From Metallumcola ferriviriculae (GTDB taxonomy: Bacteria; Bacillota; JADQBR01): DNA of 64,000 bases. Both the position numbers and the translations under genes were made by a program. The stretch spans positions 3,294,001 to 3,358,000 of the forward strand of contig NZ_CP121694.1 of the NCBI RefSeq assembly GCF_035573695.1. The letters are read 5' to 3'. Each line of letters begins with the position of its first letter. The first letter of the stretch is position 1. The notes beneath the pieces are model-generated. The model did not search any database. It had not been told where the DNA came from and saw only the letters and a list, made by a program, of their open reading frames with translations. Shown here one piece after another: positions 41,962 through 50,709 of the stretch.

Positions 41962-43326
41962 TTATTCTCTTTCCTCAATAGGGATAAATTCATTTAAATA
42001 GTCACCTACATAGATGGCTCGAGGCCGGAAAATACGGTTTTTCTTAAGATATTCAACTACATGGGCAGTCCAACCAGAAATACGAGATACAGCAAAAATG
42101 GGAGTATAGTATTCTGAGTCAATTCCCAAAGATTTATATACAATTCCAGAGTAAAAGTCAACATTGGGAAAAATCTTTTGCTCTTGACCCATATCCTCCT
42201 GGACCTCTGTTTCTATGCTTTTTGCAATATTGTACATTTCCTGCATTTGGGGCTTGTCATTTACCAGTAATTTTGCCATAGGCTCTAAAATCCTTGCCCT
42301 TGGATCATATGCCTTATAAACTCGATGGCCGAATCCCATTACTTTGCCATTTTCTTCCTTGAGTTTTTTATACCATGGCTTAACATTATCTACTGACTTG
42401 ATTTCTTCTAAAGTTTTGACAACTTCTTCATTTGCACCACCATGTAATGGACCACTTAAAGCGGCAATACCTGCCCCTACCGAAGAGTATATATCGGATA
42501 AAGTAGAAGCTACAACCATTGTAGCAAAAGTACTAGCGTTAATACCATGTTCGGCGTGGAGAATAAGGCATATATCCATAACCCGCTCTTCCAAAGGCGT
42601 AGGTTTTTTCCCACTCATCATATACAATAAATTGGCGGCAAAGCCCAAATTCGGATCAGGCTCTAATGCTAGATGGCCAGCACGTAATCTAACAATGGCA
42701 CCCATAATACTTGATAGTCCTGCTATGCATTGATAACAACTATCAACCAACTCTTCTTCATCACTTTCAAATTCATAAGTTGCCCTTTCTCCTCCTGTGG
42801 GCTCTATTTCCATGGAAATAGAATCTTCATCCGCAGAAATACCTCCATATAAGAGCTGTACCTGTTCCTCAATACGGTGACTTAGCTGCTGCCTCATTAA
42901 TTCACTACCTAATCGTACAGAAGCCATAGGACTCATTTCTTCTATATTAAAACTGTCCAGTTGTCTAATAGTTTGGGGAATATTTCGATAAAGGTTAAGC
43001 TTTTGCTTAAAAGATACTAATTCATCTTTTGAAGGTAATTTTCCATGAAATAATAAATAAGACACTTCTTCAAAAGATGAATAAGCACAAAGATCAAAAA
43101 TATCATAACCTTGATAAATTAACCACCCCTTTGAACCATTAACATAGCCAATCTTGGTATCACACACTATAGCTCCCTCAAGACCGGGACCAATAGTACA
43201 ATTCATAGGCCATTTTACGTTTGGAGTGAATTCTGGCTTTGGTTCCCAACTGGTTTCTTGGTGAGCTTTTTCCTTAGCCTCTAATATCAATTGTGTTACT
43301 TGCTTTAAATCGTTATCTTTAACCAT
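41962..43326 (-). CDS. gltA: Citrate synthase
   Basis: 454 aa. Catalytic motifs LHAEHGINAST (first His), GPLHGGANEEVV and GFGHRVYKAYDPRA. The region after HRIEEQVQLLYGG up to VDSCYQCIAG contains an acidic insert (about residues 165-195: DEDSISMEIEPTGG, FESDEEEL) unlike standard bacterial enzymes. Condenses oxaloacetate with acetyl-CoA; methylcitrate synthase cannot be excluded from sequence. ATG with AAAGGAGAG upstream. Monocistronic by context. Confidence 0.88.
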   Translation of the reverse strand: MVKDNDLKQVTQLILEAKEKAHQETSWEPKPEFTPNVKWPMNCTIGPGLEGAIVCDTKIGYVNGSKGWLIYQGYDIFDLCAYSSFEEVSYLLFHGKLPSKDELVSFKQKLNLYRNIPQTIRQLDSFNIEEMSPMASVRLGSELMRQQLSHRIEEQVQLLYGGISADEDSISMEIEPTGGERATYEFESDEEELVDSCYQCIAGLSSIMGAIVRLRAGHLALEPDPNLGFAANLLYMMSGKKPTPLEERVMDICLILHAEHGINASTFATMVVASTLSDIYSSVGAGIAALSGPLHGGANEEVVKTLEEIKSVDNVKPWYKKLKEENGKVMGFGHRVYKAYDPRARILEPMAKLLVNDKPQMQEMYNIAKSIETEVQEDMGQEQKIFPNVDFYSGIVYKSLGIDSEYYTPIFAVSRISGWTAHVVEYLKKNRIFRPRAIYVGDYLNEFIPIEERE

Positions 43327-43527
43327 TTATGTACTCTCCTTTAAATATTTTCTATACGACGGCAACAACCTCACAACTTATCACTTATTATAATTTCTCT
43401 ATATGGATGCGCTGTCCCTCTTTTAAATTAATTCCATTAAACCCTAATCCATATGCACATTAGATGTTTCTGCGTAAGCGCGACCCACTCACTAAATTAG
43501 GTTTGATATTACATTCACAGGGCCTTT

Positions 43528-44775
43528 CTAATAAAAAATTAAAGGAAAAGTAAATGTAACAAAAGCTGCCCAAAGTCCGTAGACCGGCAAATACTTAGTA
43601 ACGGCATCTTGGATCGTTGAAGGTCCAGTTTTGTTTTGTAGAAAACGCATATAGGAGAGCATAATCCAAATTAGATTGGCCCAGATAAGTATGTTTACGC
43701 CTAAAACAGCAAGTCTGTTGGGCGTAATCCCATAAGAAGAAAGCCTGAACACTATGGCTGATAAAGCCACACTGTCAATGATAAGAGCAAGAACAATTAG
43801 GGCAAAATTTATATAATCAGAAATGTTCTTTTTCTCGTCTGTGCCGCTTTCTGTGATGGAGAATATGGTGACGGCCAATACACTAAGGAGTACTCCGTTG
43901 AAGGATATGAGGAAATTGCGGTCCAAGAATGGATTTTTCCCCACCCAAATAACCGTTATAAGATAGACCAACAATGTGGCCAGTACAAGAGGACTAAAAA
44001 TTTTGGCTATATATGGTGCAATATTTTTAGCAAGTTTAAGGTTCCTTGATACCAGGTATGTGGCCACAATAGCGAGAGCGGCAGCACCAAATAAAACGAC
44101 ATTTCGAAAATAGAATTCTTCAATATCCATGCCGACAAATCCAAATAATTGCATGGTTAATGCCGCTAGCAGCATTCCGCTGATTGCCATGCTGGCGTAG
44201 AGTATGCAAAATTCCCCATTAAATTTGAGATAGGCTAATCTTGTGCTGCCTTTTGGATATTCATTTCCTGTAAATGCGAGCCCTAATAATACCCATAAGA
44301 AAATGGGAAGGTGTAGATAAGCTAGGATAATACTATCCTTTTGCTCTAGTGGCAGCATATTAAGATAAAATCCGGAGATTAGGAATAACGATGCAATGAT
44401 GTAAAGAACATTTTTTTTGGGGGTATTATTGTAAACAAAATAGGCGGCAATAAAGGGAAGTATACCAAAAACAAGGTTAATGGGGGCTATTGCTTGCTGT
44501 TCGGCAAAATGCAAAATTATCCTGGTGCTTATCCCGGCCAGAATTGCTAAAATGCCCATGGATAAGAAATCTTTCTGAAGCAAGGAACCTTTTTCTGTAT
44601 TTGCCGCCTCCTTGAAATGCAATCTTTCATACCAAACGGCAAGAACCTGCGAATCAGGGTTTTGTTCCCAGGCGTATGAGAATGACTTTTTAAAAGCTTC
44701 GGGGTCTTTTCTAAACATTCTCTCCAGCTCATGGGGGTTAGCAATATTTTCAATAATCAGTTTGTTAATGTCCAT
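43528..44775 (-). CDS. DUF4153-type polytopic membrane protein
   Basis: About 415 aa. A soluble N-terminal part (ANPHELERMFRKDPEAFKKSFSYAWEQNPDS) is followed by about eleven transmembrane helices. Resembles DUF4153/DUF2157-like membrane proteins of unknown role. ATG at 44775 with GGGAGGG upstream; the longer frame to 44868 runs through the ribosome site. The XRE regulator and DUF2975 gene lie just upstream on the same strand. Confidence 0.65.
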   Translation of the reverse strand: MDINKLIIENIANPHELERMFRKDPEAFKKSFSYAWEQNPDSQVLAVWYERLHFKEAANTEKGSLLQKDFLSMGILAILAGISTRIILHFAEQQAIAPINLVFGILPFIAAYFVYNNTPKKNVLYIIASLFLISGFYLNMLPLEQKDSIILAYLHLPIFLWVLLGLAFTGNEYPKGSTRLAYLKFNGEFCILYASMAISGMLLAALTMQLFGFVGMDIEEFYFRNVVLFGAAALAIVATYLVSRNLKLAKNIAPYIAKIFSPLVLATLLVYLITVIWVGKNPFLDRNFLISFNGVLLSVLAVTIFSITESGTDEKKNISDYINFALIVLALIIDSVALSAIVFRLSSYGITPNRLAVLGVNILIWANLIWIMLSYMRFLQNKTGPSTIQDAVTKYLPVYGLWAAFVTFTFPLIFY

Positions 44776-44845
44776 GGATATCCCTCCCCTAATAATTGTC
44801 ATATTAAGTCCTACTTTCCTCCAAATGTTTATTAACCAAACTTTA

Positions 44846-45067
44846 TTATCCTTGACGGTCTTCGTCACTTTTGTATTCTAAAATATCTCCGGGCTGACAT
44901 TCTAAAGCCTTACAAATCGCCTCTAGAGTTGCTAATCGTATCGCTTTTGCCTTTCCATTTTTCAATATAGAAAGATTAGCCATCGTTATTCCAACCCTCC
45001 CCGAAAGTTCTGTTACGCTCATTTTCCTTTTAGCCAACATCACATCAATATTGATTATAATCGCCAT
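44846..45067 (-). CDS. Small XRE/YozG-type regulator
   Basis: 73 aa, a single Cro/CI helix-turn-helix: MLAKRKMSVTELSGRVGITMANLSILKNGKAKAIRL, followed by ALECQPGDILEY typical of YozG. Such genes are almost always coupled to a DUF2975 membrane protein, as here (11 bases upstream). ATG at 45067 with GAGGTG upstream. Confidence 0.85.
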   Translation of the reverse strand: MAIIINIDVMLAKRKMSVTELSGRVGITMANLSILKNGKAKAIRLATLEAICKALECQPGDILEYKSDEDRQG

Positions 45068-45077
45068 TGTTTTCACC

Positions 45078-45557
45078 TCAAACCGTTAAATCATTTTCTG
45101 ATTTTATATCGATAGCATTTTTTAATAGCTTTTGAAGAACAGCGGCAAAGACTGCGATGACCCAGCAACCAAAGATAATGATCATTCCGATTAGTATAAT
45201 ACCCGGGGCATCGTCTACCTCTGCCATGAGATATAAAAGTGGCATAAATATCACATACAAGGCACTGATGGTGATGGCACAGTATTTAATATTCTTTAAA
45301 GCCTTTACAGATAATTCCGAAAAAGCTTGGTTCTTGTCAATATAGCTTAAAAGTTTTAAAGTCTGGTACAATGCAACGAAAAATACTATCGCTGTTACAT
45401 ACAACCCGATTAAAAAGGGATATTGCAAAAAACCTAACGTTGGATTTAATTCTGCAAAATATTCAGCTATCCCAGGTAACAAAAATATACACAAAGCAAG
45501 GATAGGAAGTCCCATAAGAACAACAACGAACTTTAAAAAGAATGTTTCACGTTTCAT
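45078..45557 (-). CDS. DUF2975 membrane protein
   Basis: About 159 aa with four transmembrane segments (LKFVVVLMGLPILALCIFLL; YPFLIGLYVTAIVFFVALY; ALYVIFMPLLYLMAE; GIILIGMIIIFGCWVIAVFAAVL). Pairs with the YozG-type regulator downstream. Possibly a membrane-stress sensor, but function is unknown. ATG at 45557 with GAGGTG upstream. Confidence 0.8.
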   Translation of the reverse strand: MKRETFFLKFVVVLMGLPILALCIFLLPGIAEYFAELNPTLGFLQYPFLIGLYVTAIVFFVALYQTLKLLSYIDKNQAFSELSVKALKNIKYCAITISALYVIFMPLLYLMAEVDDAPGIILIGMIIIFGCWVIAVFAAVLQKLLKNAIDIKSENDLTV

Positions 45558-45827
45558 AAAAAGCACCTCACTGATATATTGTTGATTTGATTTTAGCTCA
45601 TATTTTATCGTTTTACAATATATTATTATCAAATCTAATTATATTTTTATTGTCCTGAAAGAGGTAGTATTGTTTTTAATGATTGAACCCATGCGAATTT
45701 TCAAAGAACAGTCTTAATACCTTGTAATATTGGCAAAACATTACTAAATCAATATCGGTTTCCCAAGAATAAAAGCGGACAGCATATGGAAAAATAAAAT
45801 ATTATAAAAATAAAGGAATGATAATCC

Positions 45828-46355
45828 ATGTTCAAGATTAAAGACCGTATCCTATTAGGGACTGTGGCGGGTTTGGCTGGGGATATTGCTAAAAATGTTA
45901 TCGATGAAATATCCCACAAGAATAAACTATCCCAACGTTCATTTCGCGAGACGGCAGCTGGTGTTTGGGTAAAGAAAAACAGTGAGGCTAAGTCTTTACA
46001 AGGTCAAATTCTTGGTGGTTTGCTTGATTTAGGCATGAGCATCGCGGGCGGTGTTGGCATAGTTTATTTGTTGACTGAGACAGGTAGAGATCGGCTTATT
46101 ACCAAGGGGCTGATATCAGGGGTCGGATTGGGTTCAATGATTAACTTTATGATAGGTGCGCTGCCCCAAAACAAGATAAAGCCCACAGATGCCACCAGCA
46201 ACTTATCCTACATGGTAAGTCATGCTGCTTATGGGCTCATAACAACTGCTATGGTAGCGAAACTTGGTCATCCTTCTTTATTTGACAAACAGCCAATCAA
46301 TGACTATCTGGAACCAACGGAACTCACTACCGAGCAGCAAAGCCAAAAACAATAA
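45828..46355 (+). CDS. Hypothetical membrane protein, 175 aa
   Basis: Contains three or four glycine-rich hydrophobic segments (ILLGTVAGLAGDIAKNVI; GLLDLGMSIAGGVGIVYLL; GLISGVGLGSMINFMIGAL; HAAYGLITTAMVAKLG), a basic region KKNSEAKS and a polar tail. No family recognised with confidence. ATG with AAAGGAATG 8 bases upstream. Isolated between oppositely oriented genes. A GCCTTAAA/TTTAAGGC inverted repeat at about 46412-46484 follows. Confidence 0.65.
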   Translation: MFKIKDRILLGTVAGLAGDIAKNVIDEISHKNKLSQRSFRETAAGVWVKKNSEAKSLQGQILGGLLDLGMSIAGGVGIVYLLTETGRDRLITKGLISGVGLGSMINFMIGALPQNKIKPTDATSNLSYMVSHAAYGLITTAMVAKLGHPSLFDKQPINDYLEPTELTTEQQSQKQ

Positions 46356-46519
46356 AATAATTGATTGGCGAAGAACTGCGTGTGCTGTGTTCCAAATGGC
46401 AACAAAAAAAACGCCTTAAAGCGCATTTACTAAGCCTTTTCGGCGGTTATTACGTTATTTTCTTATTTAGCTTTTAAGGCCTTAAAATTGGTCTGCCTCC
46501 CGGTTTCCAAAAATTCACT

Positions 46520-46606
46520 TCATTCTTCGATATCACTTTCCTGCATAATATCGGAAAAAGTAACAGCTTCAATTTTCTCTGCCTTCCTGCCTTTGATATT
46601 GTACAC
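46520..46606 (-). CDS. Possible 28-aa peptide downstream of ydbC
   Basis: GTG start with a perfect AAGGAGGTG 4-6 bases upstream, reading MYNIKGRKAEKIEAVTFSDI... and ending TGA. No family recognised. The ribosome site is too good to ignore; could also be the end of a deleted gene. Confidence 0.4.
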   Translation of the reverse strand: MYNIKGRKAEKIEAVTFSDIMQESDIEE

Positions 46607-46647
46607 GCTGCACCTCCTTAACTCGGACTAAGTGATTATAGGCTATG

Positions 46648-46869
46648 TTAAAACTCTAACTCATTCAGCAGGTCCCGTAGCTTCTTCAGTTCTTCCGCTG
46701 ACAGGGTAACCCCTTTACCCATTTTGGCATGTTCCGGTGCCCAGTCACGCAGGTCGTACTTGGGAACCCGGTCATTCCAGCTGATTAGGTTCAATTCCTT
46801 TGACCAACCTTTAGACGACTCTGATAAGATACCAATCATCTGTTTGATTTCGTATTTAACTTCTGCCAC
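46648..46869 (-). CDS. YdbC/PC4-like transcriptional coactivator protein
   Basis: 73 aa matching YdbC: AEVKYEIKQMIGILSESSKGWSKELNL, WNDRVPKYDLRDWAPEHAKMGKGVTL, EELKKLRDLL. This PC4-like dimer binds single-stranded DNA and is widespread in Firmicutes. GTG at 46869 with AAGGAG 9 bases upstream; the ATG at 46878 overlaps that site. Follows the metallopeptidase gene by about 30 bases. Confidence 0.85.
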   Translation of the reverse strand: MAEVKYEIKQMIGILSESSKGWSKELNLISWNDRVPKYDLRDWAPEHAKMGKGVTLSAEELKKLRDLLNELEF

Positions 46870-46895
46870 TAAAATCATCTCCTTACTCAAATTTA

Positions 46896-47609
46896 CTAAG
46901 ACCACTTACTGCTTTCATATATCAAACCATTCAGCTCATCTCGAATGCTCCTCCAATTTGGAAGAAATTTATCCATATACGCTTTGAACCGATCATTATG
47001 ACTTCTTTCTAATAAATGGACCATTTCATGAACAATAATAAACTCTAGACACCGAGGATTCGTCTTAGCGAGTTCTAAGTTTAACCAAATCCTTTGAGCC
47101 ATTGTATTGCATGTGCCCCATCTGGTCTTCATCAGCTTAACGCCCCAATCTTTAACAGATACGCCAATGACTTCTTCCCATTTAATTATATATTCTGGAA
47201 TTATGCTTTTAAGCTGTTCCCTATACCATGCTGTCATCACTTTTTCGCGTTTTTCTTTTGTACTGTTTGGCCTTATATATAAATCGATGTACTTCTTATT
47301 TCTTAACTCCACGTGTTGCTTGCCGGAAGTCTCCACGACATTTAACAAATACCTGGTTCCAAAAAAGTAATGGCTTTCCCCGGATAAAAATTTTCTGATA
47401 GATTGCCTATCCTGCAAATCAAACTTTCCTCTTTGTTTTTTGATCCATGACAGTTTAGATATAGCAAAAAGCTTTATTGCTTCTTCGTCCATTTTTTCAG
47501 GCACTGCCAGCCTAACTCGACCATCAGGTGGATGGACTGAAAGATTAATATTTTTTATTTTTTTCCTGATTACCTCAATAGCTATATTGCTTATCATTAT
47601 ACTATTCAT
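46896..47609 (-). CDS. YgjP/M48-type zinc metallopeptidase (DUF45)
   Basis: About 237 aa with the zinc motif VHEMVHLLERSH, the preceding TRWGTCN and W-LNLELA segments typical of YgjP/SprT-like proteins. This family often accompanies type I restriction-modification genes. Just upstream is only the tail of another gene (47618-47785). Start unclear: GTG at 47621 overlaps that tail's TGA; ATG at 47609 is 10 bases after AAGGTG. Confidence 0.82.
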   Translation of the reverse strand: MNSIMISNIAIEVIRKKIKNINLSVHPPDGRVRLAVPEKMDEEAIKLFAISKLSWIKKQRGKFDLQDRQSIRKFLSGESHYFFGTRYLLNVVETSGKQHVELRNKKYIDLYIRPNSTKEKREKVMTAWYREQLKSIIPEYIIKWEEVIGVSVKDWGVKLMKTRWGTCNTMAQRIWLNLELAKTNPRCLEFIIVHEMVHLLERSHNDRFKAYMDKFLPNWRSIRDELNGLIYESSKWS

Positions 47610-47617
47610 TCTAATAT

Positions 47618-47785
47618 TCACCTTGATTCTTCACGTTTCAAAAATCTCTTCCAACTTTTCTTCATCTGCAATATGTCGGCCAATCGTGTATTTTCTTGGC
47701 TTTCAAAGTCTTCAACTACCACGAGTCCCTTATAAGTTTTCAGCAGAAGTCCCGCAATCCGCTGGGCTAGGGGTTGGATAGCATG
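47618..47785 (-). pseudogene. C-terminal remnant of an unidentified gene
   Basis: About 55 codons open from stops at 47786-47791, reading ...PLAQRIAGLLLKTYKGLVVVEDF...ADILQMKKSWKRFLKREESR and ending TGA in a GTGA overlap with the peptidase frame. Such coupling suggests it was the real upstream operon partner, now lacking its 5' part. I cannot name the family; restriction-system genes are the usual partners. A 14-base palindrome GATAGCATGCTATC sits at the break (47777-47790). Confidence 0.4.
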
Positions 47786-47888
47786 CTATCAACAACCACA
47801 TGGGTGTTATGCAGAATATGTCAACAGGTAGGACCTTTCCTGTCCTCAAATCTCCTTCGATGTTTAAGAATCATTGAAGCTTAGGTGC

Positions 47889-48197
47889 TCATTTTAGCCA
47901 GGTATAGCCCTGGCGGCAATCCACCACGTAGTCGATATACACTGTATCCTCCTTAATTTTATAAATCAGCAAATACCTCTTATCCACGAGCAGTTTTTTG
48001 TACTTGTCTCTCGGCAATAACGGTCCGTTAAGCCAAGAGCCTCTCTCTGGAAACTCCCGCAGGGTTTTTGCCGCCTCAATGATATCTACTGTGAGCTTGT
48101 CTGCTGTCTGAGTGCTAACTTGCGCCAGAAACCGGGTATGCTGTACGAGCATTTCATTCGCTCTTTCCGAGACAATCACATGATACCGTTCATTCAC
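47889..48197 (-). CDS. ParE/RelE-family toxin
   Basis: About 102 aa. RelE/ParE fold from YHVIVSERANEMLVQHTRFLAQ, AAKTLREFPERGSWL, KKLLVDKRYLLIYKIKEDTVYIDYVVDCRQ. GTG at 48197 overlaps the antitoxin stop; the longer ATG frame to 48218 overlaps by 29 bases. Forms a type II toxin-antitoxin pair with the next gene. Confidence 0.84.
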   Translation of the reverse strand: MNERYHVIVSERANEMLVQHTRFLAQVSTQTADKLTVDIIEAAKTLREFPERGSWLNGPLLPRDKYKKLLVDKRYLLIYKIKEDTVYIDYVVDCRQGYTWLK

Positions 48198-48477
48198 CGC
48201 GCTCACCGGTAGCCTCATGGATGGCTTTCCTCATTTTCTCTTCCACTTCTTCAAGGGTGTAGCCCTTTCTACCCATCAATCTATCCTCCTCGGCTGCGAT
48301 AAGTTGTTCTCGCAGCTTCAGCATACTTTCACGTCTTGAATAGGTGTCGATATCCATGACCACCAAATCGCCTTCACCGTTTTTGGTTAAAAAAACTGGC
48401 TCTTTCGTTATCTTACAGAGTGCCGATATTTCATTGTAATTTTTGCGTATTGCCGCAGATGGTTTTATGTTCATCAT
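48190..48477 (-). CDS. Phd/YefM-family antitoxin
   Basis: 95 aa. N-terminal KPSAAIRKNYNEISALCKITKEPVFLTKNGEGDLVVMD is the Phd DNA-binding region; the acidic C-terminal helix region (EEDRLMGRKGYTLEEVEEKM) would wrap the toxin. Upstream lie two direct 10-base repeats that fit an autoregulatory operator. Confidence 0.86.
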   Translation of the reverse strand: MMNIKPSAAIRKNYNEISALCKITKEPVFLTKNGEGDLVVMDIDTYSRRESMLKLREQLIAAEEDRLMGRKGYTLEEVEEKMRKAIHEATGERGE

Positions 48478-48502
48478 AAACGCCCCTTATAATAGTAATA
48501 TG

Positions 48503-48523
48503 ATATGCTTATCATATGCTTAT
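48503..48523. promoter_or_regulatory. Antitoxin operator: two ATATGCTTAT direct repeats
   Basis: ATATGCTTAT at 48503-48512 and 48514-48523, spaced 11 bases (one helical turn), about 25 bases upstream of the antitoxin start. Confidence 0.5.
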
Positions 48524-48790
48524 TCTACTACTATTATATCCAAAAGTCCAGCTTCCTCCTCTGGAACTGGACCTTTAATCCAACTATGTATTTGTTTATG
48601 GTGGCTTGTCATCCCTTTATTTGCTTCGGTGTAGCGGTATGTTAAGCTAAGAAATGTCAGGGTGGTTTTAACATATTTGTGAATTAATGTCGTTGATCAA
48701 GGTAGTTTTCACATGCAACGGTAAACCTGACATATATGTGGTTTATCGGAGTTAACCCCGAGGACGATCTTCCGGACCCAATCCCGCTTC

Positions 48791-48883
48791 TTAGTTCAGA
48801 ACCCAAAGGCTTTCTATTAATTTCATAAGCGACTGAATATACGGTGCCTCCCAGTTGCTTAGCATTTTTCGTGCTTTTGGCAT
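48791..48883 (-). pseudogene. 5' fragment of a putative immunity/exonuclease-like gene
   Basis: A good AGGAGG site precedes ATG and a frame reading MPKARKMLSNWEAPYIQSLMKLIE, which matches the start of a conserved small-protein family annotated as putative immunity protein. After the 24th residue the sequence departs and stops. The following 100 bases contain TGTCAGG-type sequences in both orientations (48655 and 48727), suggesting truncation by an old insertion. Confidence 0.5.
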
Positions 48884-48902
48884 ACTCAACCTCCTCGTAT
48901 CT

Positions 48903-48914
48903 GTTCATTTATAT
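48903..48914. repeat. Target-site duplication of the IS4-type element, left copy
   Basis: GTTCATTTATAT, repeated exactly at 50631-50642 on the other side of the element. Confidence 0.6.
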
Positions 48915-50630
48915 TAGGCGTTTGCAAAACGCCGCAACCCTTGCAAATTCTATCTTTTTTCTTGCTTAGTTATATAGAACTCCTCACTTGTCTTGTGTAA
49001 AATATAGTTAACAGGCAATATCTACATTCAACAAGAAAGGAGATCTATTCTGTGAAATTTAAACAATTATCCCTATCTGATATTTATGACGGTTGTCTTG
49101 ATTTCGTTGATAAGGATAAACCTCGGTTTCTAGCGCTTCTTGAAGAGCATATTCAACTTTCAGAGTATATTTCGCTGAGTTTCTATCAGGCTTTTTACAA
49201 GCACTTTGGTCGCAAACGAAAATTTAAGCTTGAGTCTTTTCTTTATGCACTCATCATTCAGAGAATCTTTTCTATTCCTACAGATGCGCTTCTGATTATT
49301 TTTTTGAATTTTTCCAAGGAAATCCGTGAATTCTGTGGTTTTTCTAAAGTACCTGATGCATCAAAATTTACACGATTTAAGCAAGATTTTTCTAAACATC
49401 TTCAAACACTTTTTGATAACCTTGTTGATCAAACTGAACCTATTTGTGAGCAAATTAACTCAGAACTTGCTTCATATCTCGTCTTTGATACCTCTGGCGT
49501 TGAAGCTTACGTTACTGAGAATAATCCTAAGTTTATCAATCGCTTAATCAAGCAGCTTAAGTCTCAATACAAAGGCAACTCTTCTGTTGACCCATACAAA
49601 ATGGCATACGGCATTATGCCTTCCTGCGCATCATCAAATCCAAATGTCAAACAGCTTTACATCAATGGCCATTTTTGCTATGTCTATAAATTTGGTATGC
49701 TCACAAATGGCCTTGGTATAGTCAGAAATATTTCCTTTTTTGATGAAGACTTTATAAATGCACACCCTGAAATCCCAATAGAGAAAAAGTCTGATTCCCC
49801 TGATGAAGATAAATCCTTATCCGATTCTAAAGCACTTAAACCTGTTCTGCGCGACTTTTTTAAAACACATACTCATTTTAAACCCAGCACGTTTATTGGC
49901 GATGCTGCTTTTGATACAAACGATTCCTATAACTTTTTATTGAAGGATTGTCACTTTTTAAAAACAGTCATTCCTCTGAACGAACGAGGTTCTAAGAACC
50001 TCCCTGAACCCGGGTTCAACGAATCTGGACAACCTCTGTGTCCGTTAGATTCTTCTTTACCCATGAAATATGAAGGTAAAGCGCCCTTAAGGAGTGGCGT
50101 TGTTAGAGATAAATGGGTTTGCCCAAAAATGAAGTGGAAAGGTTCTAAACGCATTACTTTATGTGAACATCCTTGCTCCGACTCTCCTTCTGGTAGAATG
50201 TTTTATACCTATCCTGAAAAAGACTTAAGACTTTATCCTGGCATTATTAGAGACACCCCTGAATGGATTGATATCTACAAAAATCGTTGCGTTATTGAGC
50301 AAACCATTCAACACTTTAAATCCAATTTTGGCGTCGCCAACAGAAAAACTACAAATGCTTTAACCATTAAGGCTGACTTACTCCTTGCAGGAATTACTCA
50401 ACTGCTTACCGTTATTCTTGCAGACAAACTCCATAAACACGAACTCATCAGAAGCCTTAAACCTCTTTTGGCTTAGCAAATCCTTTATACTTGCTCTTTC
50501 AACCCGCAAAATACTTGCGGTTATTTGTGCCGAATTTTTTCTGTCCAACCTCTGCTTAAAATTTTCTGTCCTCTTTATTAAACTTTCTGATTAGCTGCCT
50601 ACGTTAAATTTTGAATTTCGCAATTACCTA
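48915..50630. mobile_element. IS4-superfamily insertion sequence
   Basis: About 1.7 kb with imperfect terminal inverted repeats beginning TAGG (11 of the first 15 positions match between TAGGCGTTTGCAAAA and the complement of the right end), one transposase gene and flanking 12-base direct repeats. Target duplications of 10-12 bases are known for IS231-like members of this group. Confidence 0.68.
49052..50476 (+). CDS. DDE transposase (IS4/IS1182-like)
   Basis: 474 aa, apparently intact. Catalytic acids are visible in LVFDTSGVEAY (D), FIGDAAFDTNDSYN (D) and NRCVIEQTIQHFKSNFGV (E with the YREK-like context). N-terminal region contains FKLESFLYALIIQRIFSIP and FCGFSKVPDASKFTRFK typical of the group. 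GTG start with AAAGGAGAT upstream. Codon use is strongly AT-biased compared with the 1-26 kb region. Confidence 0.86.
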   Translation: MKFKQLSLSDIYDGCLDFVDKDKPRFLALLEEHIQLSEYISLSFYQAFYKHFGRKRKFKLESFLYALIIQRIFSIPTDALLIIFLNFSKEIREFCGFSKVPDASKFTRFKQDFSKHLQTLFDNLVDQTEPICEQINSELASYLVFDTSGVEAYVTENNPKFINRLIKQLKSQYKGNSSVDPYKMAYGIMPSCASSNPNVKQLYINGHFCYVYKFGMLTNGLGIVRNISFFDEDFINAHPEIPIEKKSDSPDEDKSLSDSKALKPVLRDFFKTHTHFKPSTFIGDAAFDTNDSYNFLLKDCHFLKTVIPLNERGSKNLPEPGFNESGQPLCPLDSSLPMKYEGKAPLRSGVVRDKWVCPKMKWKGSKRITLCEHPCSDSPSGRMFYTYPEKDLRLYPGIIRDTPEWIDIYKNRCVIEQTIQHFKSNFGVANRKTTNALTIKADLLLAGITQLLTVILADKLHKHELIRSLKPLLA

Positions 50631-50642
50631 GTTCATTTATAT
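50631..50642. repeat. Target-site duplication of the IS4-type element, right copy
   Basis: GTTCATTTATAT, identical to 48903-48914. Confidence 0.6.
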
Positions 50643-50709
50643 TGGTGTGAAAAGTCAAGCACTTTATCTTTTTAGTTTTTGGGCAAATTATTTATTAAAC
50701 CACTTTGGG

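Noticed and set aside
48684-48908. 74-codon minus-strand frame at the truncated small gene
   Set aside because: The frame shifted by one, starting at 48883 behind AGGAGG, matches a known family; the longer frame is a shadow continuing into mobile-element sequence.
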